From Vibrio ponticus (GTDB taxonomy: Bacteria; Pseudomonadota; Gammaproteobacteria; Enterobacterales; Vibrionaceae), in NCBI RefSeq assembly GCF_009938225.1, contig NZ_AP019657.1, positions 2,790,001 through 2,854,000 on the forward strand: a DNA stretch of 64,000 bases, given 5' to 3'. Shown here piece by piece: positions 39,431 through 53,754 of the stretch. The notes under the pieces were generated by a model that was not told the origin of the DNA, searched no databases, and was given only the letters and a program-made list of their open reading frames with translations. Each line of letters opens with the position of its first letter. Position 1 is the first letter of the stretch. The translations under genes were made by a program, and so were the position numbers.

Positions 39431-40543
39431 TTAGCCAGAATATGCCGAATGCCAATCACGCCATACAGGATCGAAACCTTTGCTGCGTATCATCGCTTCA
39501 ACGGTTGCGGCACTGCGTTCATCACTAATTTCAAATTGCTCTAACTCTGCTTCTTGCATCGCGTAGCCCCCCGGCTGGGTTTTTGAAGCTGCCGATAGAC
39601 TCGTGATACCTAGAGGTAACACATTGTCCCGAAAGGCTTCACTCTCGCGGGTCGACAACGAAAGTTCAACTTCTGGATTCAACAGACGATAAGCACAAAT
39701 CAACTGCACTAACTGCTTGTCACTCATCAACGATTTAGGCTGCAAACTTCCGGCGCAAGGTCGTAGACGAGGAAAAGATATCGAATACCGTGTCTGCCAA
39801 TAGGTTCGCTCTAAGTAATCAAGATGCGCGGCAACGTAGAAACAATCGGTTCGCCAATCTTCTAATCCAATCAAAGCGCCAATACCAATCTTATCAATCC
39901 CCGCCTTGGCAAGCCGATCGGGTGTTTCGAGACGAAACTCAAAGTTGGTTTTATTGCCCCGTAGATGATGCTGTGCGTAAGTCGAAGGATGATAGGTTTC
40001 TTGATAGACCATTACCGCATCAAGACCTAAGCTTTTAAGCTCAGCGTACTCATGCTGCTTTAACGGCTGCACTTCCATCGCTAGATAATTAAAGTGCGGC
40101 TTAATCAGTGGAAGCATTTGGCGAAAGTAATTCATACCGACTTTCGTTTCATGCTCACCGGTCACCAATAACACGCTATCGAACTTCATCGCTTTAATAG
40201 CATTAATTTCCGCGCGGATCTCTTGTTCATTCAATGTGCGACGTTTAATGCGATTCTCCATTGAGAAACCGCAATAAGTGCACGCATTAGCACACAGATT
40301 GGAAAGATAAAGCGGGATATATAACGACATGGTGTTACCAAATCGCTTACGCGTTAATGCCAAGGATGCTTGTGCCATCTGCTCTAAGTAAGGTTCCGCC
40401 GCAGGGGATATCAGCGCCTTAAAGTCTTCAAGATCACGCTTAGATTTGCTCAATGCGCGTTCAACATCATCAGCGGTTTTACTCAAAATAGACAGTGAAA
40501 TATCATCCCAATTGAGTTGATTGAATTGCTGCAAAAAACTCAT
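39431..40543 (-). CDS. thiH: 2-iminoacetate synthase ThiH
   Basis: Radical SAM enzyme that splits tyrosine to form dehydroglycine for thiazole synthesis. The 370-aa product from ATG 40543 (GAGG upstream) has the CxxxCxxC cluster at C84, C88, C91 (SNLCANACTYCGFS). The upstream GTG would add 4 residues. Last gene of the thiamine operon, following thiG by 8 bp. Confidence 0.95.
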   Translation of the reverse strand: MSFLQQFNQLNWDDISLSILSKTADDVERALSKSKRDLEDFKALISPAAEPYLEQMAQASLALTRKRFGNTMSLYIPLYLSNLCANACTYCGFSMENRIKRRTLNEQEIRAEINAIKAMKFDSVLLVTGEHETKVGMNYFRQMLPLIKPHFNYLAMEVQPLKQHEYAELKSLGLDAVMVYQETYHPSTYAQHHLRGNKTNFEFRLETPDRLAKAGIDKIGIGALIGLEDWRTDCFYVAAHLDYLERTYWQTRYSISFPRLRPCAGSLQPKSLMSDKQLVQLICAYRLLNPEVELSLSTRESEAFRDNVLPLGITSLSAASKTQPGGYAMQEAELEQFEISDERSAATVEAMIRSKGFDPVWRDWHSAYSG

Positions 40544-40551
40544 CACTAGCC

Positions 40552-41331
40552 TCACGAATCAAGAAATGCGGTTAACGGGCTCGATGCAATGGCATGAGAA
40601 ACCTGCCCAGCCAATCCAGCTTGATAGGCTAATCGCCCAGATTCAACCGCTAACTTGAAAGCCTGTGCCATCGCCACGGGTTGCTGCGCTGCAGCGATAG
40701 CAGTATTGACCAACACAGCATCCGCGCCCATTTCCATTGCAAGCGCCGCATGAGATGGCGCGCCAATCCCGGCATCAACAATCACCGGAACTCGAGCTTG
40801 ATCGATGATGATTTCAAGAAAATCACGCGAGGCAATCCCTTTGTTTGAGCCAATAGGAGCACCAAGCGGCATTACCGCAGCGCACCCCACCTCTTCTAAA
40901 CGCTTACACAACACGGGGTCGGCATGACAGTAAGGTAGAACTACAAACCCATCTCGCACCAGTTGCTCTGCCGCTTTTAGCGTCTCGATCGGATCGGGCA
41001 TCAAATACTTGGGATCTGGGTGTATTTCTAACTTGAGCCAATTGGTTCCTAACGCTTCACGAGCTAGATGAGCAGCGAAAACGGCATCTTGAGCATTCTT
41101 CGCACCGGAAGTATTGGGCAGTAAATTGACTCCGGCTGCGACCAGCGGCTGCAAAATATCATCTTGCTTGTCATTAATATCAACCCGCTTTAACGCCATG
41201 GTTGCGAGTTGGGAGCCAGAAGCGCGAATCGCTTGTGCCATCACTTCACTGTTGGCAAATTTTCCCGTCCCTGTAAAAAGTCTCGAATCAAAACGCTTAT
41301 CGGCAATGGTTAAAGCTGAAATAGAACTCAT
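40552..41331 (-). CDS. thiG: Thiazole synthase ThiG
   Basis: Forms the thiazole phosphate from DXP, dehydroglycine and ThiS-thiocarboxylate. From ATG 41331 it is 259 aa. The upstream ORF extension (to 41400) overlaps thiS and is not family-like. Visible motifs are the Schiff-base lysine in MALKRVD and [31 protein letters not shown] near residue 190. Starts 2 bp after the thiS stop. Confidence 0.95.
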   Translation of the reverse strand: MSSISALTIADKRFDSRLFTGTGKFANSEVMAQAIRASGSQLATMALKRVDINDKQDDILQPLVAAGVNLLPNTSGAKNAQDAVFAAHLAREALGTNWLKLEIHPDPKYLMPDPIETLKAAEQLVRDGFVVLPYCHADPVLCKRLEEVGCAAVMPLGAPIGSNKGIASRDFLEIIIDQARVPVIVDAGIGAPSHAALAMEMGADAVLVNTAIAAAQQPVAMAQAFKLAVESGRLAYQAGLAGQVSHAIASSPLTAFLDS

Positions 41332-41333
41332 GA

Positions 41334-41558
41334 TTAGCCCCCTGCTATCGCTTGAAAAAGTGAAATCGCATCGCCTTGATTTACTATCATGGTCGACCAT
41401 TCACTTTTGGGAATCACTTGATTATTGATTGCGAACACGCAGCCTTCTGCAGGCAGTTCAAGTTGATCAATTATCTGACCAAGGTGGCTATCGCCAACCA
41501 CCACTTGCGTCTGTTGATTGATCGTAATGGTGATATTAGCTGTGTTTGGTTGAGTCAT
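41334..41558 (-). CDS. thiS: Sulfur carrier protein ThiS
   Basis: Ubiquitin-like protein whose C-terminal Gly-Gly is adenylated by ThiF and carries sulfur as a thiocarboxylate. The 74-aa product ends AIAGG as required. It overlaps the thiF 3' end by 23 bp and precedes thiG by 2 bp, so all are one transcript. Confidence 0.95.
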   Translation of the reverse strand: MTQPNTANITITINQQTQVVVGDSHLGQIIDQLELPAEGCVFAINNQVIPKSEWSTMIVNQGDAISLFQAIAGG

Positions 41559-42324
41559 GGATGACTTCCTCCACTAATGCCCCGCATACGGAGCAATGGC
41601 TATCTTGTGAGATATTGATGGTCTGCCAAAGCATAGTTTTACCGTCAAAGAGATGAATTTGCCCTGTTGCAACTAAGAACTCCCCAAGCGCGAGTTTCTG
41701 AATCGCAGCCAACGCTTGATAGTTACCTAACGTGCCAACTACAGGTCCAAGAACTCCTGATTCGCTGCAACTCTGCGCTTGAACAAGCTCATCAAACGGA
41801 TAAAGACAGCGATAACAGCCTTGCCCTTGCTGATAGTCAAAAACAGTAAACTGCCCTTGCCAACCTATTGCAGCTGAGGAAATTAACGGCGTCTTTTGCT
41901 GAAAGCAGACATGATTGACTAACTGTCGCGTCGTTAAGTTATCACTACAATCAAGGACAACATCAGCCAACATCACTTCCAAGCTCAGTTGTGATTCGTC
42001 CATACGACGCGTGATACTGCGTAACTGAACTTCGGAATTGAGCTCCGACAATTGACGAGAAATCGCGTTAACTTTACTACTGTTCAAATCGTAGCTTCGA
42101 TACGCTACTTGCCGATGGAGGTTACTGACTTCGACGCTGTCATCATCGACCAAAACCAATCGACCCACGCCTGCCCCTGCTAGATAGAGTGCCGCCGCAC
42201 TGCCCAAACCACCACAACCAATAATCAATACATGCGATTGGAATAAACGCTGTTGACCAATCTCGCTGATTTCAGGCAAAGCTACTTGACGCTGATAACG
42301 AATAAACTGTTCATCCGTCAACAT
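41536..42324 (-). CDS. thiF: ThiS adenylyltransferase ThiF
   Basis: E1-like enzyme that adenylates ThiS. The 262-aa protein has the nucleotide motif GCGGLGSAAALYLAGAGVG and DDDSVEVSNLHRQ, plus zinc-coordinating cysteine pairs CYRC and CSVCG. Its start overlaps the thiE end by 14 bp. Confidence 0.95.
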   Translation of the reverse strand: MLTDEQFIRYQRQVALPEISEIGQQRLFQSHVLIIGCGGLGSAAALYLAGAGVGRLVLVDDDSVEVSNLHRQVAYRSYDLNSSKVNAISRQLSELNSEVQLRSITRRMDESQLSLEVMLADVVLDCSDNLTTRQLVNHVCFQQKTPLISSAAIGWQGQFTVFDYQQGQGCYRCLYPFDELVQAQSCSESGVLGPVVGTLGNYQALAAIQKLALGEFLVATGQIHLFDGKTMLWQTINISQDSHCSVCGALVEEVIHDSTKHS

Positions 42325-43575
42325 CCAGCACCTCCTCTACCAGCAATGCTTTATCTCGCATAATTTGTTCGAACTCACCGATGACCTCTTGCGGCGAGTC
42401 CGCGAGAGTGATTGCTCGGACTACCGCTAGACTGGTCACGCCACAACGCCAAACCGATGCTGCATTGGAGAGATCGATACCGCCAATTGCGACCGTTGGA
42501 TAACCGAAATTCTGCGTAGCGTTAGCATGATTCACATTAGGGATGCTATTTATCAAGGTCTGGTACAACGCTAATCTAACTAACCCTTGTGGCTTAGAAG
42601 GCATCTGTTTGGTGGTTGTCGGGAAGATATGCCCGAGAGCAATGTAACTCGGTTTAAGCTGAACTATCCTCAATAACTCATAGTAACCATGAGTCGATAA
42701 ACCTAGTCGAATATCTGCCCTGCGTAGTTGAGAGATGTTCGATACCTCCAGGTCCTCCTGACCTAGATGCACACCATAAGCGCAATGCTTAATCGCCAAT
42801 TGCCAGTGATCATTGATAAACACTTGCGCGCAATGCTGCCTGCCAAGTTCAATTGCATCGATGATTTGCTGTTCTAGATCCGGAGCATCAGGATCTTTAA
42901 TCCTTAACTGAATGGTTTTAATGCCCAATTCAAGTAGGGTTGCCACCCAGTCAAAACTATCAACCACCGGATACAAACCTAACTTAGTCGCATCGACATG
43001 ACTAAATTGCTCTAGTTCAGATGTGACATTCCAACCAACCGAAATACCAAATTTATCGTGTTCAAGTATCGGCACGGGAAAGTCACCGTATTCACTCGGC
43101 CATGTTTCACGTGAAACATGCATCTTGCCGCGAGCAAAAGTTAACGCATCTTCGAGCGGAAAATCGAGACTCAGTAATGCGATTGCCCAAGCAAAATGAT
43201 AACGGGGTTCAACCAATGTTGGATCGTTCTGATAGCCAATGGCGCGGGTTTCACGATTTTCTGCGTGCATCCAAATATCTAGCCAAGCATTCCCATCTAC
43301 AATCCCGTGATAAACCGCATTGCTCTCAATTGGTAAACTCGCCTGACTACTGTGATAGTGAATATAACGATGGCAATCTCTTGATGAACATGACCAGAGA
43401 TCGCTACCGATAACGAGTTCTGATTGATCGGTTTTGATTAACAGATATTGAGTTGGGCTAACACCCAACTCAATATTGTCGATAGCCAAACCTTGCTGCT
43501 TGGCTAACAAAAGAGCCTGTTGAATCTCACCGGTTAACTCAATCTTACTCGATGGAACCAGTATAGAGACCATCA

Positions 43576-43576
<1 letters not shown>
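42311..43576 (-). CDS. thiE: Thiamine-phosphate synthase with N-terminal extra domain
   Basis: Joins HMP-PP and thiazole phosphate to thiamine phosphate. At 421 aa it is about twice the usual ~210. The C-terminal half (from ~200) is a normal ThiE domain with LYPVVDS, QLRIKD, INDHW, GVHLGQEDL and the C-terminal VAIGGID phosphate motif. The N-terminal ~190 residues are divergent. The segment FAWAIALLSLDFPLEDALTF resembles the last helices of HMP-P kinase (ThiD), so this may be a decayed or reduced ThiD fused to ThiE; catalytic residues of ThiD are not evident to me. Starts at ATG 43576, overlapping the thiC stop by one base. Confidence 0.88.
43103..43118. other. parS centromere site 3 (perfect, inside thiE)
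   Basis: TGTTTCACGTGAAACA is perfect and extends to a 20-bp palindrome CATGTTTCACGTGAAACATG (43101-43120). It lies within the ThiE N-terminal domain, where it encodes HVSRET in frame. ParB binding is expected. Confidence 0.93.
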
Positions 43577-45528
<1,952 letters not shown>

Positions 45529-45588
45529 TCATTTTTTATAAACGTATGGGATAAAAATGCTTGGCGGAACGATATGACAAGAGGTATC

Positions 45589-45612
45589 GAAAATTAGGTT
45601 GTAGCAACCTAA
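45589..45612 (-). terminator. Candidate expression-platform terminator of the TPP riboswitch
   Basis: On the minus strand, stem TTAGGTTG / CAACCTAA with a three-base loop and TTTT. It lies between the aptamer and thiC. Near it, the palindrome CAACATATCGATGTTG could pair alternatively. This fits transcription termination when TPP is bound, but the T run is short, so translational control is also possible. Confidence 0.55.
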
Positions 45613-45672
45613 ACACAACATCGATATGTTGATAGGTACGCTAGGATGATAGAAACATCCCTAACGATAATA

Positions 45673-45757
45673 TCTTCTCCTGTTCCCTTCGCAGATTCTA
45701 ATCTGATCAGGTTCAACGGATCCCGAATTAACGGTCTCAGCCAAATGGCACTCCGAC
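45673..45757 (-). promoter_or_regulatory. TPP (THI-box) riboswitch upstream of thiC
   Basis: Minus strand reads GTCGGAGTGCC...GGCTGAGACCG...GGATCCGTTGAACCTGATC...GAATCTGCGAAGGGAAC; GGCTGAGA, GAACCTGAT and CGAAGGGA are the invariant THI-box elements. It folds by the known TPP aptamer and lies ~160 bp upstream of the thiC start. Confidence 0.95.
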
Positions 45758-45827
45758 AAGTGATGCAATTATAAGCAATTGACAGGTCTAAACCAAGCTG
45801 ACCTGTACAAAAATATTTAAATTTTTG

Positions 45828-46211
45828 TTAAGACTTCATCAGTAATTGAAAACCTAACCACGCCGCTGAGATGCTCAAAAAGACATTGAGTAACACATTT
45901 AAGCCCATCTTAAAGAATGCGCCCTGCTGCATCAGCAGTACATTATCCATTGAGAACGTAGAGAATGTGGTTAGAGCACCAAGGAAACCAAGGCCGATAA
46001 TTTGTCGCCAAGGTTCAATCGACATGATTTCACTTTCAAATGCCGCAATCAGTAGTCCCATAATAAATGAGCCCACAACGTTAACAGTGAGTGTGCCGTA
46101 AGGAAAACCTCGACCCAGCAGCGCGACACAAAGCTCTGAGACGAGATAGCGAGAACACGCACCAAAAGCGCCACCAAGAGCAATAAAACCTAAAATGGAA
46201 AGCTGTCCCAT
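45828..46211 (-). CDS. crcB: Fluoride channel CrcB/Fluc
   Basis: Small dimeric fluoride exporter channel, 127 aa with four predicted helices. The conserved LGGAFGACSRYLVSEL, GSFIMGLLIA and the TTFSTFSMD motif, with its phenylalanine box, are present. Start ATG 46211 has GGGGG upstream. No fluoride (crcB-motif) riboswitch was seen in the preceding DNA. Confidence 0.93.
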   Translation of the reverse strand: MGQLSILGFIALGGAFGACSRYLVSELCVALLGRGFPYGTLTVNVVGSFIMGLLIAAFESEIMSIEPWRQIIGLGFLGALTTFSTFSMDNVLLMQQGAFFKMGLNVLLNVFLSISAAWLGFQLLMKS

Positions 46212-46331
46212 AAATCCCCCAAAACTGTAAGTGGCTATATTGTAGCCATAACCTGAAAAATTTCGAGTCTACAAACTAAATATTCACCCCATAAAAGCTA
46301 ACAGATTAAAAAAGTTACCGTAGTCACTTTG

Positions 46332-46462
46332 ACGGATAACGGAGTTTGGAACGCTTCGCTACGGATACGGGAAAGTGGATGCGGGAGTTCGGAACGCTGC
46401 ACTACGGATGCGGGAAAGTGGATACGGGAGTTCGGAACGCTGCGCTACGGATGCGAGAGAAG
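46332..46462. repeat. 43-bp direct tandem repeat
   Basis: Two complete 43-bp units (46361-46403, 46404-46446), each starting ACGGAT[AG]CGGGAAAGTGG and ending CGGAACGCTGC[AG]CT, are nearly identical. A shorter partial copy precedes (46332-46360) and another starts at 46447. They lie in a non-coding stretch after crcB. I cannot see an encoded product. Confidence 0.88.
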
Positions 46463-46705
46463 AGCAAGAGAGTGTAGAGTTGAAAACCGAGAGGCACTCG
46501 TTGGAATATAGAGCCAAAGAAAGAACGTTTCTCCATCCCGAAGCGAAGTATCGCGGATACGGAGTGCTCTATTTCCACTCTCAAAGTGAAGTATCGAAGA
46601 GACTGAACTTTCCCGCATCTCGAAATGACGTATCTACGATACGGAATGTTCTCGAAGAGAGATATCTTAGATATCGAACGTTCCAATTTCGTTTCTACCA
46701 GAAAC
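46463..46705. repeat. Decayed repeat array downstream of the 43-bp repeats
   Basis: Several short, partly repeated words recur: GAAGTATCG, GATACGGA, and inverted pieces such as GATATC...GATATC (46659-46676). It looks like eroded copies of units similar to the 43-bp repeat. No ORF of likely coding value; frames here run into the tRNA cluster. Confidence 0.5.
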
Positions 46706-46736
46706 GAAAAAGGCCCTGACCTAAGTCAGAGCCTTC
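46706..46736 (-). terminator. Terminator-like hairpin, most distal of four
   Basis: On the minus strand, stem AAGGCTCTGAC / GTCAGGGCCTT with one mismatch and TTTTTCG. It follows a decayed tRNA remnant. Confidence 0.75.
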
Positions 46737-46741
46737 GAATA

Positions 46742-46800
46742 TGGCGGAGGCGCCGGGCTTGCGCACAAGCTCCCAACATTTGCTTTGCAAAAGCAACAAA
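46742..46800 (-). pseudogene. Very decayed tRNA-like remnant
   Basis: Plus strand starts ATGGCGGAGGCG and has AGCTCCCAACA in place of the tRNA-Trp T-arm word ACTCCCAACA, between two terminator hairpins. Position and these words suggest a third, heavily eroded tRNA-Trp copy. Confidence 0.4.
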
Positions 46801-46803
46801 TGC

Positions 46804-46834
46804 AAAAAAGCCCCGACATTTCTGTCGAGGCTTT
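46804..46834 (-). terminator. Terminator-like hairpin after the tRNA-Trp pseudogene
   Basis: Minus strand stem AGCCTCGACA / TGTCGGGGCT with one mismatch, then T6. Confidence 0.82.
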
Positions 46835-46840
46835 CGAAGA

Positions 46841-46949
46841 TGGCAGGGGTGGACCGGGCTGGCGATCCAGAGATTCGAACTATTCACCCCAACACGCGCT
46901 CTTTGGTAAATAGCGGAATCCGCTTGCTCTGCCAATTGACTAAAACCAT
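46841..46949 (-). pseudogene. Broken tRNA-Trp gene
   Basis: Shares with the intact tRNA-Trp: TGGCAGGGGTGGA (3' CCA and acceptor), GAGATTCGAACT (T-arm), CCAACACGCG, CGGAATCCGC (anticodon arm) and GCTCTGCCAATTG (D-arm). It is disrupted by a 16-base insertion after the acceptor, another of ~15 bases in the anticodon arm (destroying the CCA anticodon) and loss of the 5' acceptor strand. It cannot fold as a tRNA. Confidence 0.85.
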
Positions 46950-46961
46950 AAAATGCAGACG

Positions 46962-46992
46962 TAAAAAAGCCCCAGCATTACTGCTGAGGCTT
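46962..46992 (-). terminator. Rho-independent terminator after tRNA-Trp
   Basis: Minus strand stem AAGCCTCAGCA / TGCTGGGGCTT with one mismatch, then T6. Confidence 0.85.
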
Positions 46993-46998
46993 AGTATA

Positions 46999-47075
<77 letters not shown>

Positions 47076-47108
47076 AAATTTGAACTACAGTTTATCACAG
47101 TGTAGATT

Positions 47109-47136
47109 CAAAAAAACCTCGCAAAAGCGAGGTTTT
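47109..47136 (-). terminator. Rho-independent hairpin between tRNA-Asp and tRNA-Trp
   Basis: Minus strand stem AACCTCGC / GCGAGGTT with TTTT loop and T run. It may end part of the rrn transcripts after tRNA-Asp. Confidence 0.8.
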
Positions 47137-47144
47137 CGAATAAG

Positions 47145-47221
47145 TGGCGGAGTGGACGGGACTCGAACCCGCGACCCCCGGCGTGACAGGCCGGTATTCT
47201 AACCAACTGAACTACCACTCC
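47145..47221 (-). tRNA. tRNA-Asp (GTC)
   Basis: 77 nt, minus strand begins GGAGTGGTAGTTCAG and ends CCACTCCGCCA. Anticodon GTC within CTGTCAC. Confidence 0.97.
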
Positions 47222-47264
47222 GCAGTGGAATACTCGTTATTAATAACAAGCGTTCAAAATATAA

Positions 47265-47383
47265 AGCCTGGCGATGTCCTACTCTCACATGGGGAAGCCC
47301 CACACTACCATCGGCGCTATTGCGTTTCACTTCTGAGTTCGGCATGGAATCAGGTGGGTCCGCAACGCTATGGTCGCCAAGCA
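47265..47383 (-). rRNA. 5S ribosomal RNA
   Basis: Minus strand reads TGCTTGGCGACCATAGCGTT at the 5' end and ends GAGAGTAGGACATCGCCAGG, about 119 nt. Ends are set by comparison with E. coli 5S. Confidence 0.96.
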
Positions 47384-47491
47384 AATTCTTTCTCTCTATT
47401 TCTAGAGAATAACTTGGAAAGCTGTTTTGTGTTCTCTACACAATCAAGTTTTGTTCTTTCTTTGAGTCCATCAAAACCCCTTGGGTGTTGT

Positions 47492-50382
<2,891 letters not shown>

Positions 50383-50606
50383 ATACAACCCGAAGGAGTT
50401 TCGAGTTGATAATCAAATCACCAAAGTTGTCTGCAATTTTTATACATGATGCAGACTCGATTTTGCCGGACTCAAATATGTTTTGTTTACTTAAAACAGT
50501 AAGACAAAACCCAAGAACACTTGAATGTGTTTTTGTGTATTCAATAAATGAATACTTTGAGAACTTTACAAACAACAATAAATTGTTGTTTTGTCAGCTT
50601 TCCAAA

Positions 50607-50618
50607 TTGTTAAAGAGC
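50607..50618 (-). promoter_or_regulatory. boxA-type antitermination element in the 16S-23S spacer
   Basis: Minus strand GCTCTTTAACAA, matching the rrn boxA (TGCTCTTTAACA). It lies before the 23S leader stem; Nus factors would load here. Confidence 0.75.
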
Positions 50619-50735
50619 GATGCCACTTTTTATCAAAGTAACACTTTCTAAAGGTTCTTTAGAGGGCAAAAAACCTAACCACCTTCCGTTTTACCGCAGT
50701 GGTTTGGAGTTTGACTTCCAAAAACATTTAGAGAG

Positions 50736-50811
50736 TGGTGGGCGATACCGGGCTCGAACCAGTGACCCCCTGCTTGTAAGGCAGGTGCTCTCCCAACTGA
50801 GCTAATCGCCC
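50736..50811 (-). tRNA. tRNA-Val (TAC)
   Basis: 76 nt. Minus strand GGGCGATTAGCTCAGTTGGG..., anticodon TAC in CTTACAA, ends CCACCA-type GCCCACCA. Confidence 0.97.
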
Positions 50812-50846
50812 ACATTAGTTTTACTTCTTGTGGAAGAAGTCTCGAA

Positions 50847-50922
50847 TGGTGGAGCTAAGCAGGATCGAACTGCTGACCTCCTGCGTGCAAGGCAGGCGCT
50901 CTCCCAGCTGAGCTATAGCCCC
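50847..50922 (-). tRNA. tRNA-Ala (TGC)
   Basis: 76 nt. Minus strand GGGGCTATAGCTCAGCTGGG..., anticodon TGC in CTTGCAC. Confidence 0.97.
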
Positions 50923-50931
50923 ATCGAGAAA

Positions 50932-51007
50932 TGGTGGGTCGTGCAGGATTCGAACCTGCGACCAATTGATTAAAAGTCAACTGCTCTACCAACTGAGCTA
51001 ACGACCC
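50932..51007 (-). tRNA. tRNA-Lys (TTT)
   Basis: 76 nt. Minus strand GGGTCGTTAGCTCAGTTGGT..., anticodon TTT in ACTTTTAA. Confidence 0.97.
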
Positions 51008-51009
51008 AA

Positions 51010-51085
51010 TGGTATCCCGTAGGGGAGTCGAACCCCTGTTACCGCCGTGAAAGGGCGGTGTCCTAGGCCTCTAGACGAACGGGAC
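51010..51085 (-). tRNA. tRNA-Glu (TTC)
   Basis: 76 nt. Minus strand GTCCCGTTCGTCTAGAGGCC..., anticodon TTC in CTTTCAC. First tRNA after 16S. Confidence 0.97.
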
Positions 51086-51175
51086 ACTGCGCGAAACATC
51101 TTGGGGGATGCTTCAAATCTCTCTTACTTTATAAACCATCAATCTGTGTGAACACTCATCGCAATAATCATCGTA

Positions 51176-52730
<1,555 letters not shown>

Positions 52731-52935
52731 AAGATTTTGGTGACTCAATGAATACTGACTTCAAAACTACTAATGTAATTTTAAAGCTATTATCGTTCCA
52801 ACAGAACGATAATGAATTGACTGTGCTAAGACCGAAGTCTTAATTGGTCACTCAGTTCATTGAAATCAAATTTGAAGCCTAAGCTTCTAATTGGATTATC
52901 ATCGACGAGTGCCCACACAGATTGATAGGTTTATA

Positions 52936-52947
52936 TTGTTAAAGAGC
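52936..52947 (-). promoter_or_regulatory. boxA antitermination site in the rrn leader
   Basis: Minus strand GCTCTTTAACAA, the same word as in the 16S-23S spacer. The 5' leader from the promoters to 16S (52731-52980) contains this and AT-rich DNA only. Confidence 0.75.
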
Positions 52948-52980
52948 TTTTCGTTTTGAGTTCTCTCAAAACGGACGGTC

Positions 52981-53008
52981 ATTTTAGCGAGATTAAGTTT
53001 AGTGTCAA
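52981..53008 (-). promoter_or_regulatory. rrn promoter P2
   Basis: Minus strand -35 TTGACA (53003-53008), 16-bp spacer, -10 TAAAAT (52981-52986). Nearer the 16S gene. Confidence 0.85.
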
Positions 53009-53110
53009 CCACTTTTTTCAAACTTTTTTTCAAGCGTTTCGCTTGGCTAATTTGACCTTGTTAACTTGGCTTTCGTTTCTTTCGAAGCTTTGCCGTGTCA
53101 ACGAGGGCGC

Positions 53111-53138
53111 ATTATAGAGATCGCGTTCGCTTTGGCAA
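53111..53138 (-). promoter_or_regulatory. rrn promoter P1
   Basis: Minus strand -35 TTGCCA (53133-53138), 16-bp spacer, -10 TATAAT (53111-53116), followed by a GC-rich discriminator GCGCCCTCG typical of ppGpp-sensitive rrn promoters. A-rich tracts upstream (53139-53170) could act as an UP element. Confidence 0.85.
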
Positions 53139-53189
53139 GTGCTTTTTTGAAGTTTTTTCGTTTTTTTTATCGTTCGATTATTTATTAAG

Positions 53190-53217
53190 CTAAAACCGCC
53201 AAAAGAGGCGGTTTTGT
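53190..53217 (-). terminator. Terminator-like hairpin after hemG
   Basis: Minus strand stem AAAACCGCC / GGCGGTTTT with a six-base loop and short T stretch, just past the hemG stop. Stands between hemG and the rrn promoters. Confidence 0.7.
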
Positions 53218-53745
53218 TTACAAGTTCTTAAATTTTTCGGCAAATAAAGTCACTTTTTCCCAGTTGGTATACTCGACTTCTTTACTGGTATCCGTTTCTC
53301 CCCCAGTCAATGTCATGATCAGTTTAATCATCATTTTGTCAAACCAGCCGTAACGAGGGTAATAAAGTGCACCAGCAAACACACCAATCAATTCCGGTTG
53401 CCAAGGGGATAGCTTCAGAAACTTCTTAATATAGACACTTCCTTCTGGGGTATCTTTACCTTGGTCTTCTTTTCTTGCGGTTAGGTTGACGCAAAAGAAA
53501 GCGACTTTATGTTGCTGCAACTGCGCAAGATTGGCTTCAATAAACTGATAGAGCTTTTTATTGAGTTTGCCATAACGAATCGATGCACCAATCAGTACTC
53601 GCTCATATAAAGAGAAGTCAATGCGGTCTGCCTGATGCAAATCCACCAGCTCACATTGATATCCTCCCAGCTGCGCTTCGATATGTTTTAGGATTTTAAT
53701 CGTCTGCCCTTCTTGGGAAGAATATAGAAACAATGCCTTTTTCAC
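53218..53745 (-). CDS. hemG: Menaquinone-dependent protoporphyrinogen IX dehydrogenase
   Basis: FMN flavoprotein that oxidises protoporphyrinogen IX and passes electrons to quinones. The 175-aa protein is flavodoxin-like (phosphate loop LYSSQEGQT at residues ~8-16) with a long-chain insert typical of HemG (PRYGWFDKMMIKLIMTLTGGETD). Third gene of yigZ-trkH-hemG, 9 bp after trkH, upstream of rrn as in E. coli. Confidence 0.95.
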   Translation of the reverse strand: MKKALFLYSSQEGQTIKILKHIEAQLGGYQCELVDLHQADRIDFSLYERVLIGASIRYGKLNKKLYQFIEANLAQLQQHKVAFFCVNLTARKEDQGKDTPEGSVYIKKFLKLSPWQPELIGVFAGALYYPRYGWFDKMMIKLIMTLTGGETDTSKEVEYTNWEKVTLFAEKFKNL

Positions 53746-53754
53746 ATTTAGTCC

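Noticed and set aside
46212..46330. Possible fluoride riboswitch before crcB
   Set aside because: The known crcB-motif words were not found; only a small hairpin near 46232 (TGGCTA/TAGCCA).
46375..46719. Plus-strand ORFs spanning the 43-bp repeats (114 aa and 60 aa)
   Set aside because: They are made by the repeat sequence and have no ribosome site or recognisable composition; they run into a terminator.
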